A DNA stretch of 21,933 bases, taken from Choristocarpus tenellus KU-1152. Taxonomy: Eukaryota; Phaeophyceae. The stretch is taken from NCBI GenBank assembly GCA_964200185.2, contig CAXNAD020000316.1, positions 1-21,933 of the forward strand, in the 5' to 3' direction. The notes under the pieces were generated by a model. That model searched no databases and was not told where the DNA came from. It saw nothing but the letters and a program-made list of their open reading frames with translations. A program made the position numbers and the translations under genes. Positions within the stretch are counted from its first letter, which is position 1. Each line of letters starts with the position of its first letter. Below, in pieces: positions 1 to 10,600 of the stretch.

Positions 1-51
1 GTGTGGGGGGGGGGGGGGGGGGGGGGGGGGTGGGGGGGGGGGGTTGGGGGG
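1..51. repeat. Poly-G tract
   Basis: Positions 5-30 are an unbroken G run, followed by further G runs at 32-43 and 46-51 that are split by single or double T. The tract continues into generally G-rich DNA to about 100. It could form G-quadruplex structures. It may also be an assembly edge or the eroded end of a G-rich-ended repeat like family C below. No coding signal is visible. Confidence 0.9.
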
Positions 52-661
52 TGCTCGGATGTATGGAATGGGGTGGGTGGGGTGTGAGGTTTGCCTCGGA
101 ATATTGTGCAGTGAAAAGAGGTGGATTTGGGCTGCGGTGGCAGTATTCAGACGGGTTATGAACCCACCACGTGGGTGTCTTTGGCTGGTAAGGGTGGTGT
201 AGGTGCGATTGAAAAGCTTGGGAAGGGGTAGGTGTGTTCCACAGTAGGGGCCTGTGAGAGGGTGGTTGGCATCTTGGCAGAGACTAACCATGCAGTGAGG
301 TGGAGTGAGGACCCACAAATGAGGGTGCCTTGGTGGTCTGGGAGGAGAGGCTCTAGGCAGCTAGGACAGGGAAGAAGAGAAGGTGAAGGGGTTGGGGGGT
401 AGGGGTGTGGGATGGAGAGTAGGTGGAATAGTTGGATGGCAAAAGGGGTGGAGGGCAATTGTGAGCGGATAGATTCTAGCATGGCTTCGGTTCCCAAGGG
501 AGCTAGCCTACACCTCTCTGGACTCTCTACCCCTAGTATTTTGGACACTTCACACAAACTCCAGACTGTCCACAATTGGGGAGAAGTGTCACCCAGTTGC
601 CTGTGGGTCTTTCTTCAGAAGGTCATGTGCTTCAGCTTTCTGCACAGACTGGCACCCCTAA
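52..661. other. G-rich region without a recognised gene
   Basis: The plus strand is purine-rich, so the long minus-strand frame at 156-575 is proline/serine/leucine-rich with no domain pattern. I see no exon signature. Part of this stretch (about 600-661) may be the frame-shifted continuation of the retrotransposon that becomes recognisable at 662, but I cannot align it to a known motif. Confidence 0.5.
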
Positions 662-2912
662 CTCGAGGAATTCTTCAGTGGAGTAGGACAATTTGGTGTC
701 GGGGTCCCAAATGGAGTAGAGCATGCGCTCCTAGATATTCGCCTAAGGATTGAGTGTGGAGAATGGGTCATCCGTTTAGACGAAAGGAATGCTTTCAACA
801 GCGTACGTCGCTCAGCTTTCATCCAGGCCCTCCCAGAGACTCTACCAGGACTCCTGCCTTATGTCTCCAAGGTATATGGGGACACCCGCAATCTTCTTTT
901 CCCCCTGGACGAGGGAAGTGGGAAGATCCTGCCATCAAGATCTGGGGCACAACAGCGAGACCCAATTGGCCCCCTCTTATATTGCATGGCAACACTCAAG
1001 GCCCTTCAACAGATCCAATCTATTTTTGGTCCCCAAGGAATTTCCTCCCAAACTACCTGGACGACGCATCCATATCAGAAAGGGAGATCGGTCCTAACAC
1101 CATAGCTGCTTTTGAGCAGTTAAACACTGACCTCCATGAGGTAGGCATTGACCTGAATATGGACAAGACCTTCTGCCGCATCTCCCCAGAGCCACCAACC
1201 CACGCCCTCAGAACTGGAGCTCCTCTCTAAAGCAGGAATCAACCTACCCCAGATCCCCAATGGTTTTGTCACATTGGGGGCTCCGGTGGGAACAGATGGG
1301 TTTATCCAAGTCCATAAAGACTGAGGTGATCGAGAGCTCTGGGACACGAGCTTTGGTCACACACCTCAGCGAGATGGAGGACAAACAGGTGACCTGACTC
1401 CTCAACTCGTGGTCCCTCTCCTCCCGCCTAGGCTATCTTGCGAGGGCCACTCCCCCCCACCTGGCACGCTATACCATGGAGCAAGCAGACAACACCTTAG
1501 TATGGACACTAGAGAGGATAATGGAGGTGGAAGACTCAACAGAGGCGACGGATATTTTTGAGGGAGAATGCAACAATGGGTCTCTCCGCCTAGAGACCCA
1601 CCAACATGCACAGGCACAGATGCCCACAAGTGCGGTGGGTCTGGGCCTCTCCTCTACGAAACACCGCCAACATTCGGCTTTTGTAGGATCGCTGGTGTCT
1701 ACTCTCCCCACCCTCCTAGCAAGGCAGCAAGGCCCTCGTGGCGAGTCCTTCTCACAAGCTGTTTATGCGAGCCCCACAGTACAGGCTTTGAGATCGTCCA
1801 TCCACACCCTCCTCTCTAAAGGTGTCCCCTTGAAGACCTGGTGGAAATCATTTGCCAAGACTGGGTAACCTGGGGGGGAACAACACCACCTGCACCTGCC
1901 CCAGAGCTCCACATTCTGGCAGCTCATGACGCCAGGATCACAAGGAGGGCTCGGCACGAGATCACACGCCTCCTCAACAGGATCCGTTTCGACCCCTTCA
2001 GGACACAGCTAGCTGACCTTCCAAATGAAGTACAAACAGGGGAAGGAAAGCTCCTCACTAGCCCTAGCACGCCACCAGAGCTAGTGTGGACAAGGGGCAG
2101 ATGCATGGGCCTCAACAAAACCTCTGCAGCCAGCATGCCAGACCCCCCCTGCAGAGTTCAAACTCGCCGCCAGCGGATCCCTAGGGAGGGAGGAGGCCCT
2201 GTCAAACAGGTGCCTAGTGGCAGGGTGCAGGAGGCAAAATGTCGATACCAGACATGCCCGTACCTGCCCAGGGCAGGAGGCTAGGATCGACAGCACACTC
2301 AAATTGTGAAACGTCTCAGTCAACTGTGCAAGGGGATGGGCATTCCTTGCACTACGAAGGATGGAAGCCCCTTCACTGTTGAGAGGAATCTCCGCATGGA
2401 TCTAGTATTTTTCATGCAGGGGCACTGGCGGACGCTAGAACAGCCCCCTACCAGGACAAAGGCTTTCTACTCGATGTCATATTCGTAGAAGCACAGGCAA
2501 CCTCCCACCTCACACGTTCATCCACCAATAATGGTGTAGCTGCTGCTGCAGCTGAGGCGCGAAAGTACACCAACTACACGAGTGCTCTTTTGATCCTTGT
2601 AGTTATAACCTCAACACCTTTGTGGTGGAAAGTTTTGGGCGCCTCGGCAAGCAAGCGGAATGCTTCCTGGATGAGCTAGCTACTCACATGGTAGGAGGGA
2701 GAGGAACGGGAGGATATATCAGGAAAGGGGTAGTTAAATCCTGGCTACGACAGATTGTCTCAGTCACAACGCAAGTAGCCCTATCTAGCCTGGTCATGCC
2801 TTTTAAGCTGGAGTCACCAGGGAGATGGGCAAGGAGGGGGCTTGTTTGTTTTTTGGGATGCATCCCTAGCTCCTCGTCCTGGGGTGCAGGAATAGGTTTG
2901 AGACACAGGTAG
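662..2912 (+). pseudogene. Decayed R2/CRE-like non-LTR retrotransposon ORF (reverse transcriptase plus restriction-like endonuclease)
   Basis: This is the remnant of one polyprotein, read by moving between all three plus frames. In order: a conserved pre-palm segment QFGVGVPNGVEHALL from 689; RT motif A around LDERNAFNSV near 773-804; RT motif B around GAQQRDPIGPLLY near 944-982; and catalytic YLDD at 1054-1065 in a shifted frame. A thumb-like region follows (GFVTLGAPVG near 1260-1290), then LGYLARATPPHLARY near 1430-1475 and an alanine/leucine-rich stretch to 1868. A C-x4-C-x8-H-x3-C motif lies at 2211-2267, followed by RMDLV near 2393 and LLDVIFVEAQ near 2467. The C-terminus is SFGRLGKQAECFLDEL and VSVTTQVALS near 2630-2790. 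An RT followed by a CCHC motif and a PD-(D/E)xK-type endonuclease is the order known for the R2/CRE/NeSL group. At least four frameshifts and several stops make it inactive. Motif B has R where G is usual before the conserved DP. I did not identify the 5' end, the 3' tail or the target site. Confidence 0.85.
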
Positions 2913-3739
2913 GCAGTAGTACAACATAGTGGTAAAGTAACAAATATATTAGTGTCTTTCACATTTGTAATTTTATTTCTTTAGGTCTTATACTGAAATT
3001 TGTGTAGTTTTCATTGGTTTCCCCCTGACACATCAGAAAAAGGTCAGAGGGCATAATAAGAAAATATTAGTGTATTTGTGTGGAAAATATGTTTGCCTGT
3101 TGTTATACTGTTATTGACGTAAGCCATATACCATTATACCGTTACACTGATTGAGGTTCCTTCACTTGGTAATCAACTCGTTATGGAGAGCCATCCTATC
3201 CTTGGAGGGGGGTCTATTAGGGTTTTTCTATCTTCGGCTTGATATCCTATTTCCCATGCTTGCTTTGCAACTAACCCCACTCGAGGGGCTGTGGCTGTAG
3301 AAGAGGAGACGAACATTTGTCCACATAAGCTCAAAATCGCCCAACAGAGTACCAGAAGCACATGTACCACAAGGGAGTTACATGGAACCCAGGGACCTCC
3401 AGGATAGGATGGCTCAGAAAACGGGAAAGGTGTTTTATGTCCCGTAAAGAGGACACAAACAATTGGCTTGGGGAAAAAGGACCGACCATTTGGAAGTTCT
3501 TATTGATTTTATCTAATCGCCTATTTGGGTTTTACTGGGGGGAAACATGGGAAACACAAGAAGGTGACCCCGCACGAGAAGCGGAATGCAAAAAATATTG
3601 AAAATTAAAAATGCAATAAAACGACAGGGGTATATTTTATGGGCTATTCGGCTCTCCTCACTCGCGTACCTATGGGCTAAGCTCTCCCTATCCATAAAAT
3701 TCTCGCAGAGAGACTCTCCTCCCTCAACGACAGCAGCAA
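2913..3739. other. No supported gene; AT-richer spacer
   Basis: After the retrotransposon C-terminus the sequence becomes AT-rich (2930-3170), perhaps the element's 3' untranslated part. Short open segments occur near 3270-3370 on both strands, but none shows family motifs or convincing splice context. The part next to 3739 is downstream of the minus-strand gene that ends at 3740 and may hold its 3' UTR; no clear AATAAA signal was found there. Confidence 0.4.
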
Positions 3740-4365
3740 TCATTGCCTCCCCAGCCTCCTTTTCCTTGCTTGCGGAGTCTCCCTTCTTCCATGAAGCGCA
3801 TCTCCTAGGCTTCCACTGACAGCTTCCTTCCTATCGGAACCCTGCCCCTCATCCTCTGCAGAGGGTGTCAGTACCACGGACGTGATCCACCTTTGCGTCG
3901 TCTGCTCCACCAGGTTAATTGCCCGAGTGACAACAGAGTAGTGCCTTCCCGTTACACAATATTTCTTGAGTTTTACGAGGTCTTGGTATAGGAGCATGAG
4001 GACGTCCAGGGCCTTGACGATGTGAATGTCGTCCTTCCTGTTTGTTGAGGCAACGGGCGAGGGCGGTGACGCTTGTGGGGAGACTCGAGACAAAGAGATG
4101 CAGCGGCCGTCTGGTTCGGGAAGAAAAAACCCATCATATATGGTCTCTGTACGGTAGAATCTTACCTTCTCTGCCCGTTGATAGCTAACCCGAGCTTCTT
4201 CTGGCACAAATATCGCACGCTGGAGATGGCCTTAGAAATGCTGTCTCGAGTGCTCAGGCCGTTGGTGTCACGGTCTTGTGCCTTCCTAATAGCTTTCGCG
4301 ATCAACTTCAACTTGCGGGCATCGGCACCAAGTTGCCCAACACATCTTCCGTGTGCTAACGCCAT
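3740..4365 (-). CDS. Two-exon gene for a 165-aa basic helical protein, possible TFIIS N-terminal/LEDGF-type domain
   Basis: Exon 1 is 4365-4166, from an ATG that is the first Met after an in-frame TAA. Exon 2 is 4037-3740, ending in a stop. The intron is 128 bp, with donor AG|GTAAGA and acceptor AAACAG|GA. The join keeps phase: 66 codons plus 2 nt, then 1 nt plus 98 codons and the stop. Residues 17-55 look helical and basic. Residues 68-120 contain IVKALDVLMLLYQDL and end in an amphipathic stretch with a Trp (QTTQRW). That layout recalls the four-helix TFIIS N-terminal (LW/TND) domain or the LEDGF integrase-binding domain, which would suggest a role in transcription elongation or chromatin. 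This is inference from pattern only. The tail RRETPQARKRRLGRQ is strongly basic and could be a nuclear localisation signal. If the intron were not removed, the frame would stop directly after the donor, which supports splicing. The gene model is fairly secure; the function is not. Confidence 0.6.
4038..4165 (-). other. Intron of the 165-aa protein gene
   Basis: The minus-strand donor GTAAGA starts at 4165, an almost perfect consensus, and the acceptor CAG ends at 4038. Removing these 128 bases joins two open, helix-rich coding segments in phase. Confidence 0.6.
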
Positions 4366-4537
4366 GTCTTTCTCGGTTGCTTGTACATGTCTATCTTATC
4401 GGCTTTCAAAACCATGTCGTTCCTCTCTCCATGTTAGCACTGTGAAGGAAAATTTGCTCGAAGACGAAACCGCGTTGAATTTAATGGGAGAAAACTGAAG
4501 ACAGTTTCAGCAGTCTTCTGCACTTGTAGATTTCTTT

Positions 4538-4547
4538 GTGACGTCAC
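4538..4547. promoter_or_regulatory. CRE-like palindrome upstream of the 165-aa protein gene
   Basis: GTGACGTCAC is a perfect 10-bp palindrome containing TGACGTCA, the classical bZIP (CREB/ATF-type) binding sequence. It lies about 175-180 bp upstream of the minus-strand ATG at 4365, a reasonable promoter position. Function is inferred from the motif only. Confidence 0.4.
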
Positions 4548-4872
4548 TTTGAAACAATTCTATACTATTACTATAGAATAAATCTTATTGAAATGTAATA
4601 ATAGAATTGATTGAATCTCACAAAATAGTTGTGATTTGAACATGCATATTTCGATTGATCGAAACCGAAAATCGAGGAGTTTTCATTGGTCACTTCTTAA
4701 TAACACGTGTACCTCACCCTCCTCGCAGAGTACAGTGCATTAATTATTTTCAAGTGCTGTTGTACACGGAAATTTTTCGAGCCGGTTTAGGTTCCACTAT
4801 TTAAAAAATAAATATCTATGAATATCTTAACCTAGACGCGTTTACCCTTACGTGATATATAATACTCTGCAG

Positions 4873-4885
4873 TATATATATATAT
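4873..4885. repeat. TA microsatellite
   Basis: Short uninterrupted TA dinucleotide run. Confidence 0.8.
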
Positions 4886-4933
4886 TCTAGTACTCCATAT
4901 GGCAAATGGTTATTATGTTGAACGTAATCTCCT

Positions 4934-5430
4934 GTGGGCTGTGCTTTTCAAATTTGGAAGTGCCTCAAAAGAGTTTTTCAATCATCCACAGATTTCATGA
5001 TAGAATGCAGGATGAAATGCGGGCATGCACTCGTTCACACAGATTATGGAGAATGCACGGACTGGTTTAAGGTTGGACAGGACCTTCGACAAGGGTGTGT
5101 ATGCTCTTACTCCATCCTCTTCAACATTTTCTTCACTGCAGTAATATCTTCTGGAATACACTAAAAAAAACAGTGTCTAGCTTTTGTCGTGGTGCTGGTA
5201 CAATAATAACATCATAGGATGTGATTCAGTCAAGATAAGGTGTTGGTGCAAATGCAGAAGTCGTTTCACGTACTGTTGCCATGCAAGACAGCGTGTAAAG
5301 TCAAACGCCTGTAGCGAGGTAAGACATTACTCAGCATATTTTATGACGACTGTCGAAACGCTGAGACTGTCCCCAGTTCAGGTAGTAATATATGTGCATA
5401 TCATATCCATGAATACTGGGAGGTAGGAAA
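4934..5430 (+). pseudogene. Fragment of a second non-LTR (LINE) reverse transcriptase
   Basis: The translated segment near 5035-5160 reads ALVHTDYGECTDWFKVGQ, then LRQGCVCSYSILFNIFF. This is the RT fingers/palm region of APE-type LINEs, whose usual form is a T-D-G-E/W-F block followed by LRQGC-LSP-LFN. The frame ends at 5164. A weaker trace of the later RT region (a hydrophobic stretch beginning MTTVETL near 5344-5370) lies in another frame. No YADD motif is intact and no ends were found. It differs from the element at 662-2912, which has GAQQ-DP-GPLL and YLDD, so two retrotransposon lineages are represented. Confidence 0.7.
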
Positions 5431-5679
5431 GGTGAGGCCCTCTCAACCACGCAAGAAAATATAGTCGAAGATTTTTCTCTTCAAATTCGAGTTCTTCTGA
5501 CGAAGTTGCTGGAATATTTTGATGGTGAGGTTCAAGATTTCCCATCTGAAACAGAGACCTGTAGTGACATCATTCGCTCAGCGGTAATGCAGTACATTTT
5601 CCTGAATGGCATAATGCTCCCTCCAAAGAGATACGTCTTATCTAGCAAATGTAATAAACTGTACGATAGCGAGTGTTAA
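5413..5679 (+). other. Orphan open reading frame without ATG, possible terminal exon
   Basis: The frame is open for 88 codons between TGA at 5410 and TAA at 5677-5679. It encodes a mixed charged/hydrophobic peptide including IVEDFSLQIRVLLTKLLEYF and IIRSAVMQYIFLNGIML. Composition is protein-like and two helical segments are plausible. AG dinucleotides near 5424-5427 could act as splice acceptors. No start codon, upstream exon or family match was recognised. It follows the LINE fragment directly and could be part of its decayed tail. Confidence 0.25.
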
Positions 5680-5955
5680 ATAATACGGACCATATACCAA
5701 CCGTCATGGGGTCAACATCATTGTATAGGGAATGCCCCAGCAGATAGTAAGAGGAAGGCTAGGTGGGGGGGTGCGATGTCATGATGCAAATATTGCACTG
5801 GAGGAGGTCTTCAAGTTTTTTGTCTATGGGGTGGGCGGTATGGCAATAATAGAGCATAAAGAAGATTACAACACATTATGTTCATAATACCTACAATGGT
5901 ACTGCTGTCGTGCCACGAAGTGTAGCGAATGATTGAGATGGGAGGGAGTAAACGC
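5680..5955. other. No gene seen
   Basis: No coding pattern, RNA gene or repeat was recognised between the orphan frame and the family A element. Confidence 0.4.
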
Positions 5956-6214
5956 GAGTGAAAGTATCTCAGAGGGTACGAGTTTTTCCCTGTTTGTCCA
6001 CTTGGGATTTGGCCTCCCAAGGGATTTTAATGACACGTTACCTACTCCAAATGTTTCGGAGTATGTAAAATGTAAACGTGATGAAAAGGTGTATCTGGAA
6101 TTAAGGATATTGACATCTCCTAACATACATGATAGTCAAAATTACATCAAAATTGTAACATTGGATTTTGGCCTCCAAACGGATGCGTCTTAACCCTCTA
6201 AGATACATTGACTC
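5956..6214. mobile_element. Inverted-repeat element, family A copy 1 (MITE-like, ~259 bp)
   Basis: The two ends are inverted copies built around AAGTATCTCAGAGGGTA (left, 5962-5978) and TAACCCTCTAAGATAC (right, 6191-6206). An internal inverted repeat is formed by CCTACTCC and GGAGTATG near 6040-6065. The element is non-coding. It matches, in the opposite orientation, the elements at 15360-15882. The size, terminal inverted repeats and multiple copies fit a miniature inverted-repeat transposable element mobilised by a transposase elsewhere. No clear target duplication was found. Confidence 0.75.
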
Positions 6215-7534
6215 TGCACAACTTATAAAAAGGAGTAAGAGTAAGTGGGGCGAAATACCTTACACTATGCGGTAGTATAATATTGGTTCAAAAATTTTAC
6301 TGTGCATGTAATATAGACTCAAGTAATCTCTAGAGAGTGTGGAGAAATGCTCTACTTGTACTTCTTATGTGCATGTTCATCCAATGTTTGAGTGCATTCC
6401 ATTCTGCATTCCATCTCAGAAACCCTCTTGTCCCCAAGAATAGGATTCTTATCCTTTAACGCCCTATCCCAATGTTGCCAACACCCCCCATTCCTGCACT
6501 TGCCCTCTCTCTCACACACACACGCACACACTCCTGCCAGGAAGTCTGGTGTCCGTGATAGGGTCGCCCGATGAGTAATACCTCAATAAAATGGCGTCGT
6601 ATGGAACAAGAGTTGCCTAGCATCTGACCAACTAACTGGAAGCAGTAATACACAGAGTCAGTTGGTGCTGCAAGTAAAAGTACTTTGACATTTTGTTTGC
6701 CTTGGAGTGCAAATTGTGGCGTGGTTTATGCTTCCTCCAATATGAAGCAACTGAGGAGCAATAATAGGCTAGTCACAGAACTATGCTATTGAATAGCTAC
6801 TGCTCTCACTGAGCATTTCATGAAAGACAAAGTGATGATTTAAACCCAACTAGGCAAGACGAGAGGATTAATAATGCAAGTCACCCGCCTGCTCCCTTCT
6901 AACCACTACTCCTTTCCAACTACTAATACCAGGGGTTCACACAAATTTTCTCATGTTTTCTTGAGAAGGTATGCAAGGCTCCTCACAAAGCCCTTACCCT
7001 CATCATCAATTGTAATCAATCCTGTGAACACCTTATCAAATTAGGCACTGACTAATCGCTTTACAACTATTCAACAGGTTACCAACCTCTATCATAGCAA
7101 CACATTAATCTGTGGCCATAACATTTTACAGCTCACTCAATGGGCTCTAGACTCTCCTACAACAGCTGTGCTACATATCAACATTGAATACTCTCATGGA
7201 CAAGACGCTGAAGCCACGGATATTTTTTTTATCTCTTCGCAATAGGTATCAATGACATCCGCATGTCATCGGGAGTGCAAAGAACATACACAGACACGTT
7301 CAGCAGTTGGGATACGCAGACTTCCAGCAAGGAAAGCTGACAATTGCCATTTATTTGGCAATTGTACTTTAAACGGTTCCTGAAAGGATATGCAGAATTG
7401 CCCCTGCCAGTGGTGTGGAGTCTAACACCATCCCTCAAACACTCTTGAAATCTTGACGAGATGTAACTGCCGTCAAGAGCCAAATAGGCAGGTCCCTCAT
7501 GAAGCTCTGAATCGACAAAAGAGTCAAAACATTT
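6215..7534. other. 3' flank of the armadillo gene; no supported gene
   Basis: A CA-rich microsatellite lies at 6505-6533. Between about 7065 and 7480 the plus strand has several open stretches in different frames, such as KALTLIINCN near 6987 and QLYFKRFLKGYAELPLPVVW near 7355-7415. They read like a decayed coding element but I cannot assign a family. The remainder is unremarkable and will include the 3' UTR of the minus-strand gene ending at 7535. Confidence 0.35.
6505..6533. repeat. CT/CA microsatellite
   Basis: A CTCTCT run passes into an ACACAC run with one CG interruption. Confidence 0.85.
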
Positions 7535-7645
7535 CTAAAAGGGTGATGGGCCCCCACAAACACCTCTCTTCTTTGTTATGATATCAATGGCCAGGCGGGC
7601 CTTGTCCGCCAATGCCTTGTGTGATGGGAAGGTATCAATAGCTGC
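7535..7645 (-). CDS. Armadillo gene terminal exon 14
   Basis: Encodes AAIDTFPSHKALADKARLAI and a short tail ending GGPSPF before TAG (452-487). It completes repeat 6 started in exon 13. The acceptor is CTCACAG, entry phase 0. The next helix-like stretch IDIITKK closes the superhelix. Confidence 0.8.
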   Translation of the reverse strand, partial: AAIDTFPSHKALADKARLAIDIITKKRGVCGGPSPF

Positions 7646-10600
7646 CTGTGAGGGGATCAGCGAGTTGTAGAGATAAGATACGCATTACAATGAGGATGGG
7701 CTCGAGAGCAGTATTTGTTCCTGAAACGGTCTTCCCTACTTCAGGGGTCTACTACTTACATCACCGCCAACACATAACTAAGGGCATACTTGTCAAGGCC
7801 GGAGAATGATATATTATTAGGATCAATACTAAATCTTCTGCCTTACGAGGAAAAAATTGTCCTTGACATATATCAACTTCTGAGCATGATTGTAGCATGC
7901 TGCCCCATAAACCAGTAAGTTGGAAGAACACACAGCATTATACAGACGTGCAATTTGTTCTTGCCTACAATCTTGCTCACATTTAGTTGTATGGACCCTG
8001 AGCCAAACCAATTGAGAGATAGGCCGATTTGGACCCGTTGCAATACACTCTGTTTCATTGCTCTATCTGCATTATAGTGTAAGCAAGATTGATCTTGCCC
8101 CCTTCCACAAACAAAGAAACACCACAGTTCAGCGAAGACTCTTTCAGCAATTGCACAATGTAGCGTCTTTTTGCCCTTTTCTTGGGATCCTTCAAATTCA
8201 GTCCTGCCTACCTCTCAATTGATTTGGCTCCCTCCTACTATGTAGTAAAACTTACCTCCAGCAACAACACAATCCTGGTTTCAGATTTTTGGGGCATCAT
8301 GGTATTGCATATAATAACCAACAAACAGCTTTTACTTTATCCTCTGCGTGATTGCATACACTGTAAGATATTTTCTCTGCCTTCTGGTGAAAACAGCTAT
8401 CTCCCACTTTCAAGTCAGACACCAATTGAGACCCATAGCATCTTAGAGGTGGGGTGTTTCACCCAGGTTGTACATTCTAGGCTTGATGGGGTGTTACAAG
8501 GTACCCTAGTTTAATGTTTGTTTTGGGAGTGATTTTCTTTGAGTTTGGTTCAGTGCAGGGTGATGGAAAAGGAAGGTGCGTTCAGATGAAGGAAACTGCC
8601 CTTATATCTGACACTTTCACTACGGTGACAAGGAAATCATTACAGGTTTACACTGGTCCCAAATGTGTACCTGACCCCCCCTCTAGGATACTATGGGTCT
8701 GAATGGTGTGATCGATTAAAGCGTCTATCTCTGGGCAGTTCCGTATTGAAGCAGAGCCAACACGTGAGAACTATCGGAATAGGTCATCGTGCTCACTTGA
8801 TTACTGTTCCCTCCCTGCCTACCTATGTACCTGCCCACATCTTCTTCCCACTGCCCCTATTCATGATCTGCGCATTACCTGAATGGTCATGATCGCCCCT
8901 TCTTCTCTGGCAAAGTCTTGCACATCTTCTTGGCCCCAGGCAATGTTGGCCAGGGCCCAGCACCCAAAGTGTTGTACGGAAGTATCTCTAGGGTTGGTTA
9001 GGTTGGCAGGAGGAAATATTAGATGAGGGTTTTGAGGCTGTGTCAATGTGTTGGCTTCTGCAAGGAGGACACATATATAGGAATTCCAGTTTGTGATTGG
9101 ATCAAGTAACTAAAAACAGCATAGACATATTCATGATGTATACTCAATGCAGAAAATAACATGTAGAACTCCAGAACTCGTAGCTAGAGCCTTCGATTTA
9201 AGGTGGGTGCACGTAGAAGTGGACTATAATACCATAATTATGCAGGGCTAGTAAGAAATCGACACAGTATTTTGATACAAATTCTGCACTTCACACATTC
9301 GTGGTTTGCTTGAAACATTGGAATATTAAATCTTTATCTGTCAGTTAGTAGTATGGCACACTGATCAGATTTTTTGTTGAAAGGGATGGAAGTAATGTAT
9401 CCCATCATAGCTGATATTTTGTTCTACATGTGCAAATTGGCGCAACCTTGCCTCTCAGTTGCCTGTTCCTAATGTAACTCTCCCCTATCCATCTTTCCTC
9501 TGACCTCGAGCAGTTGATCATGGCTGCCAAGATGGCTCCCACTCCCCCTTCTACAGCAATGCTTCTGGAGGCGTTGTCATTGGCTGCAAGTGTCAACAGT
9601 GCCCAGCATGCCTGTCGCTGGAGCTTTCCATCTCCAGGAAATTCCTGTATGAGGAGGGATTGGAGGAAGGAGGTGAATTTAGGTCTAGGATGCTGCCTCA
9701 CCATGTGAGGACCTTTTTAGGATATATACCTTGGTACAATGGATTCCTTAGAGCCCTGGTTGGGAGGGGTTGTTACAGGATTTAAGGTATGCACACAATA
9801 CAGTGCATTGTAGAACCGACAAACAATTTTCAAGATTGTTTTTGTAGAGTCTTTGGAGTCTCTCAACTGTTCTGCCCACACTCTTCATTTGAATGGAGTA
9901 GCGAACTAAGCGTGGAAGTATTGAACATGTTCGTAAGCCCCAGGTTTAAAGTTAAATTCACAAGTCGTATTCCTTTCATCAGGGTTGCGTGGGTTGGTCA
10001 CAATCAACAAATAATGGACAATTTATGATTGGGCCATTGTCGCTCCGAACGGATTTCACCAAGCAGGTTGTTTTGAACCTTATGGAATAAATAAAGGGTT
10101 CCCAGTTAATTGTGGGATCCAACACAGTGTCACCTAAAGGACCGTGATTATTTGCTTATATATTTGAGAATTCATACCTGAAAGTAAATACTCAAATTCA
10201 GTGGTCCACTACTATTATTATTGATCTCTACTCTTGTTTGTATCTTGGGGAGGGCGTGTCAGCGTCCGTTTTTCACTTTTTTGGTGTGATTTGGTCGCAA
10301 GTGTCGGATTTGAAATGTCAGCAAAAAAAAGAGTTGTTTGACCGAAACGGATGCCCCCTCACAACCCCCCCCCCCAGATACTTTGACCCTCTTCTTCTTA
10401 TTGTTATTTAATTTAATTTACTATTTTTCTTGCTTGTCGTTTTTTTCACTTTATGCTAACATCACAACCCGTGATCAAAGGAACTACACAGTACACCCTA
10501 CTGTGACTGACTGTTGCACGATGACTAATTGCACTGCCTTTGTCCATTGCTTGCTTCTTGCGTGTTGGATCCAGTCATCCCACCATCGCTCGTTGGTCTA

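Larger units (their letters stand above)
4366..4933. other. Putative 5' flank of the 165-aa protein gene and AT-rich spacer
   Basis: Apart from the TGACGTCA palindrome, this stretch is AT-rich (4550-4900) and includes a short TA dinucleotide run at 4873-4885. No coding pattern was found on either strand. Confidence 0.4.

Noticed and set aside
156-575. 139-codon minus-strand frame
   Set aside because: Pro/Ser/Leu-rich composition follows directly from the purine-rich plus strand; no domain pattern and no splice context.
3173-3370. 65-codon minus-strand frame with a hydrophobic N-terminus
   Set aside because: Could pass for a signal peptide but lies in repeat-flanked spacer with no family pattern or promoter.
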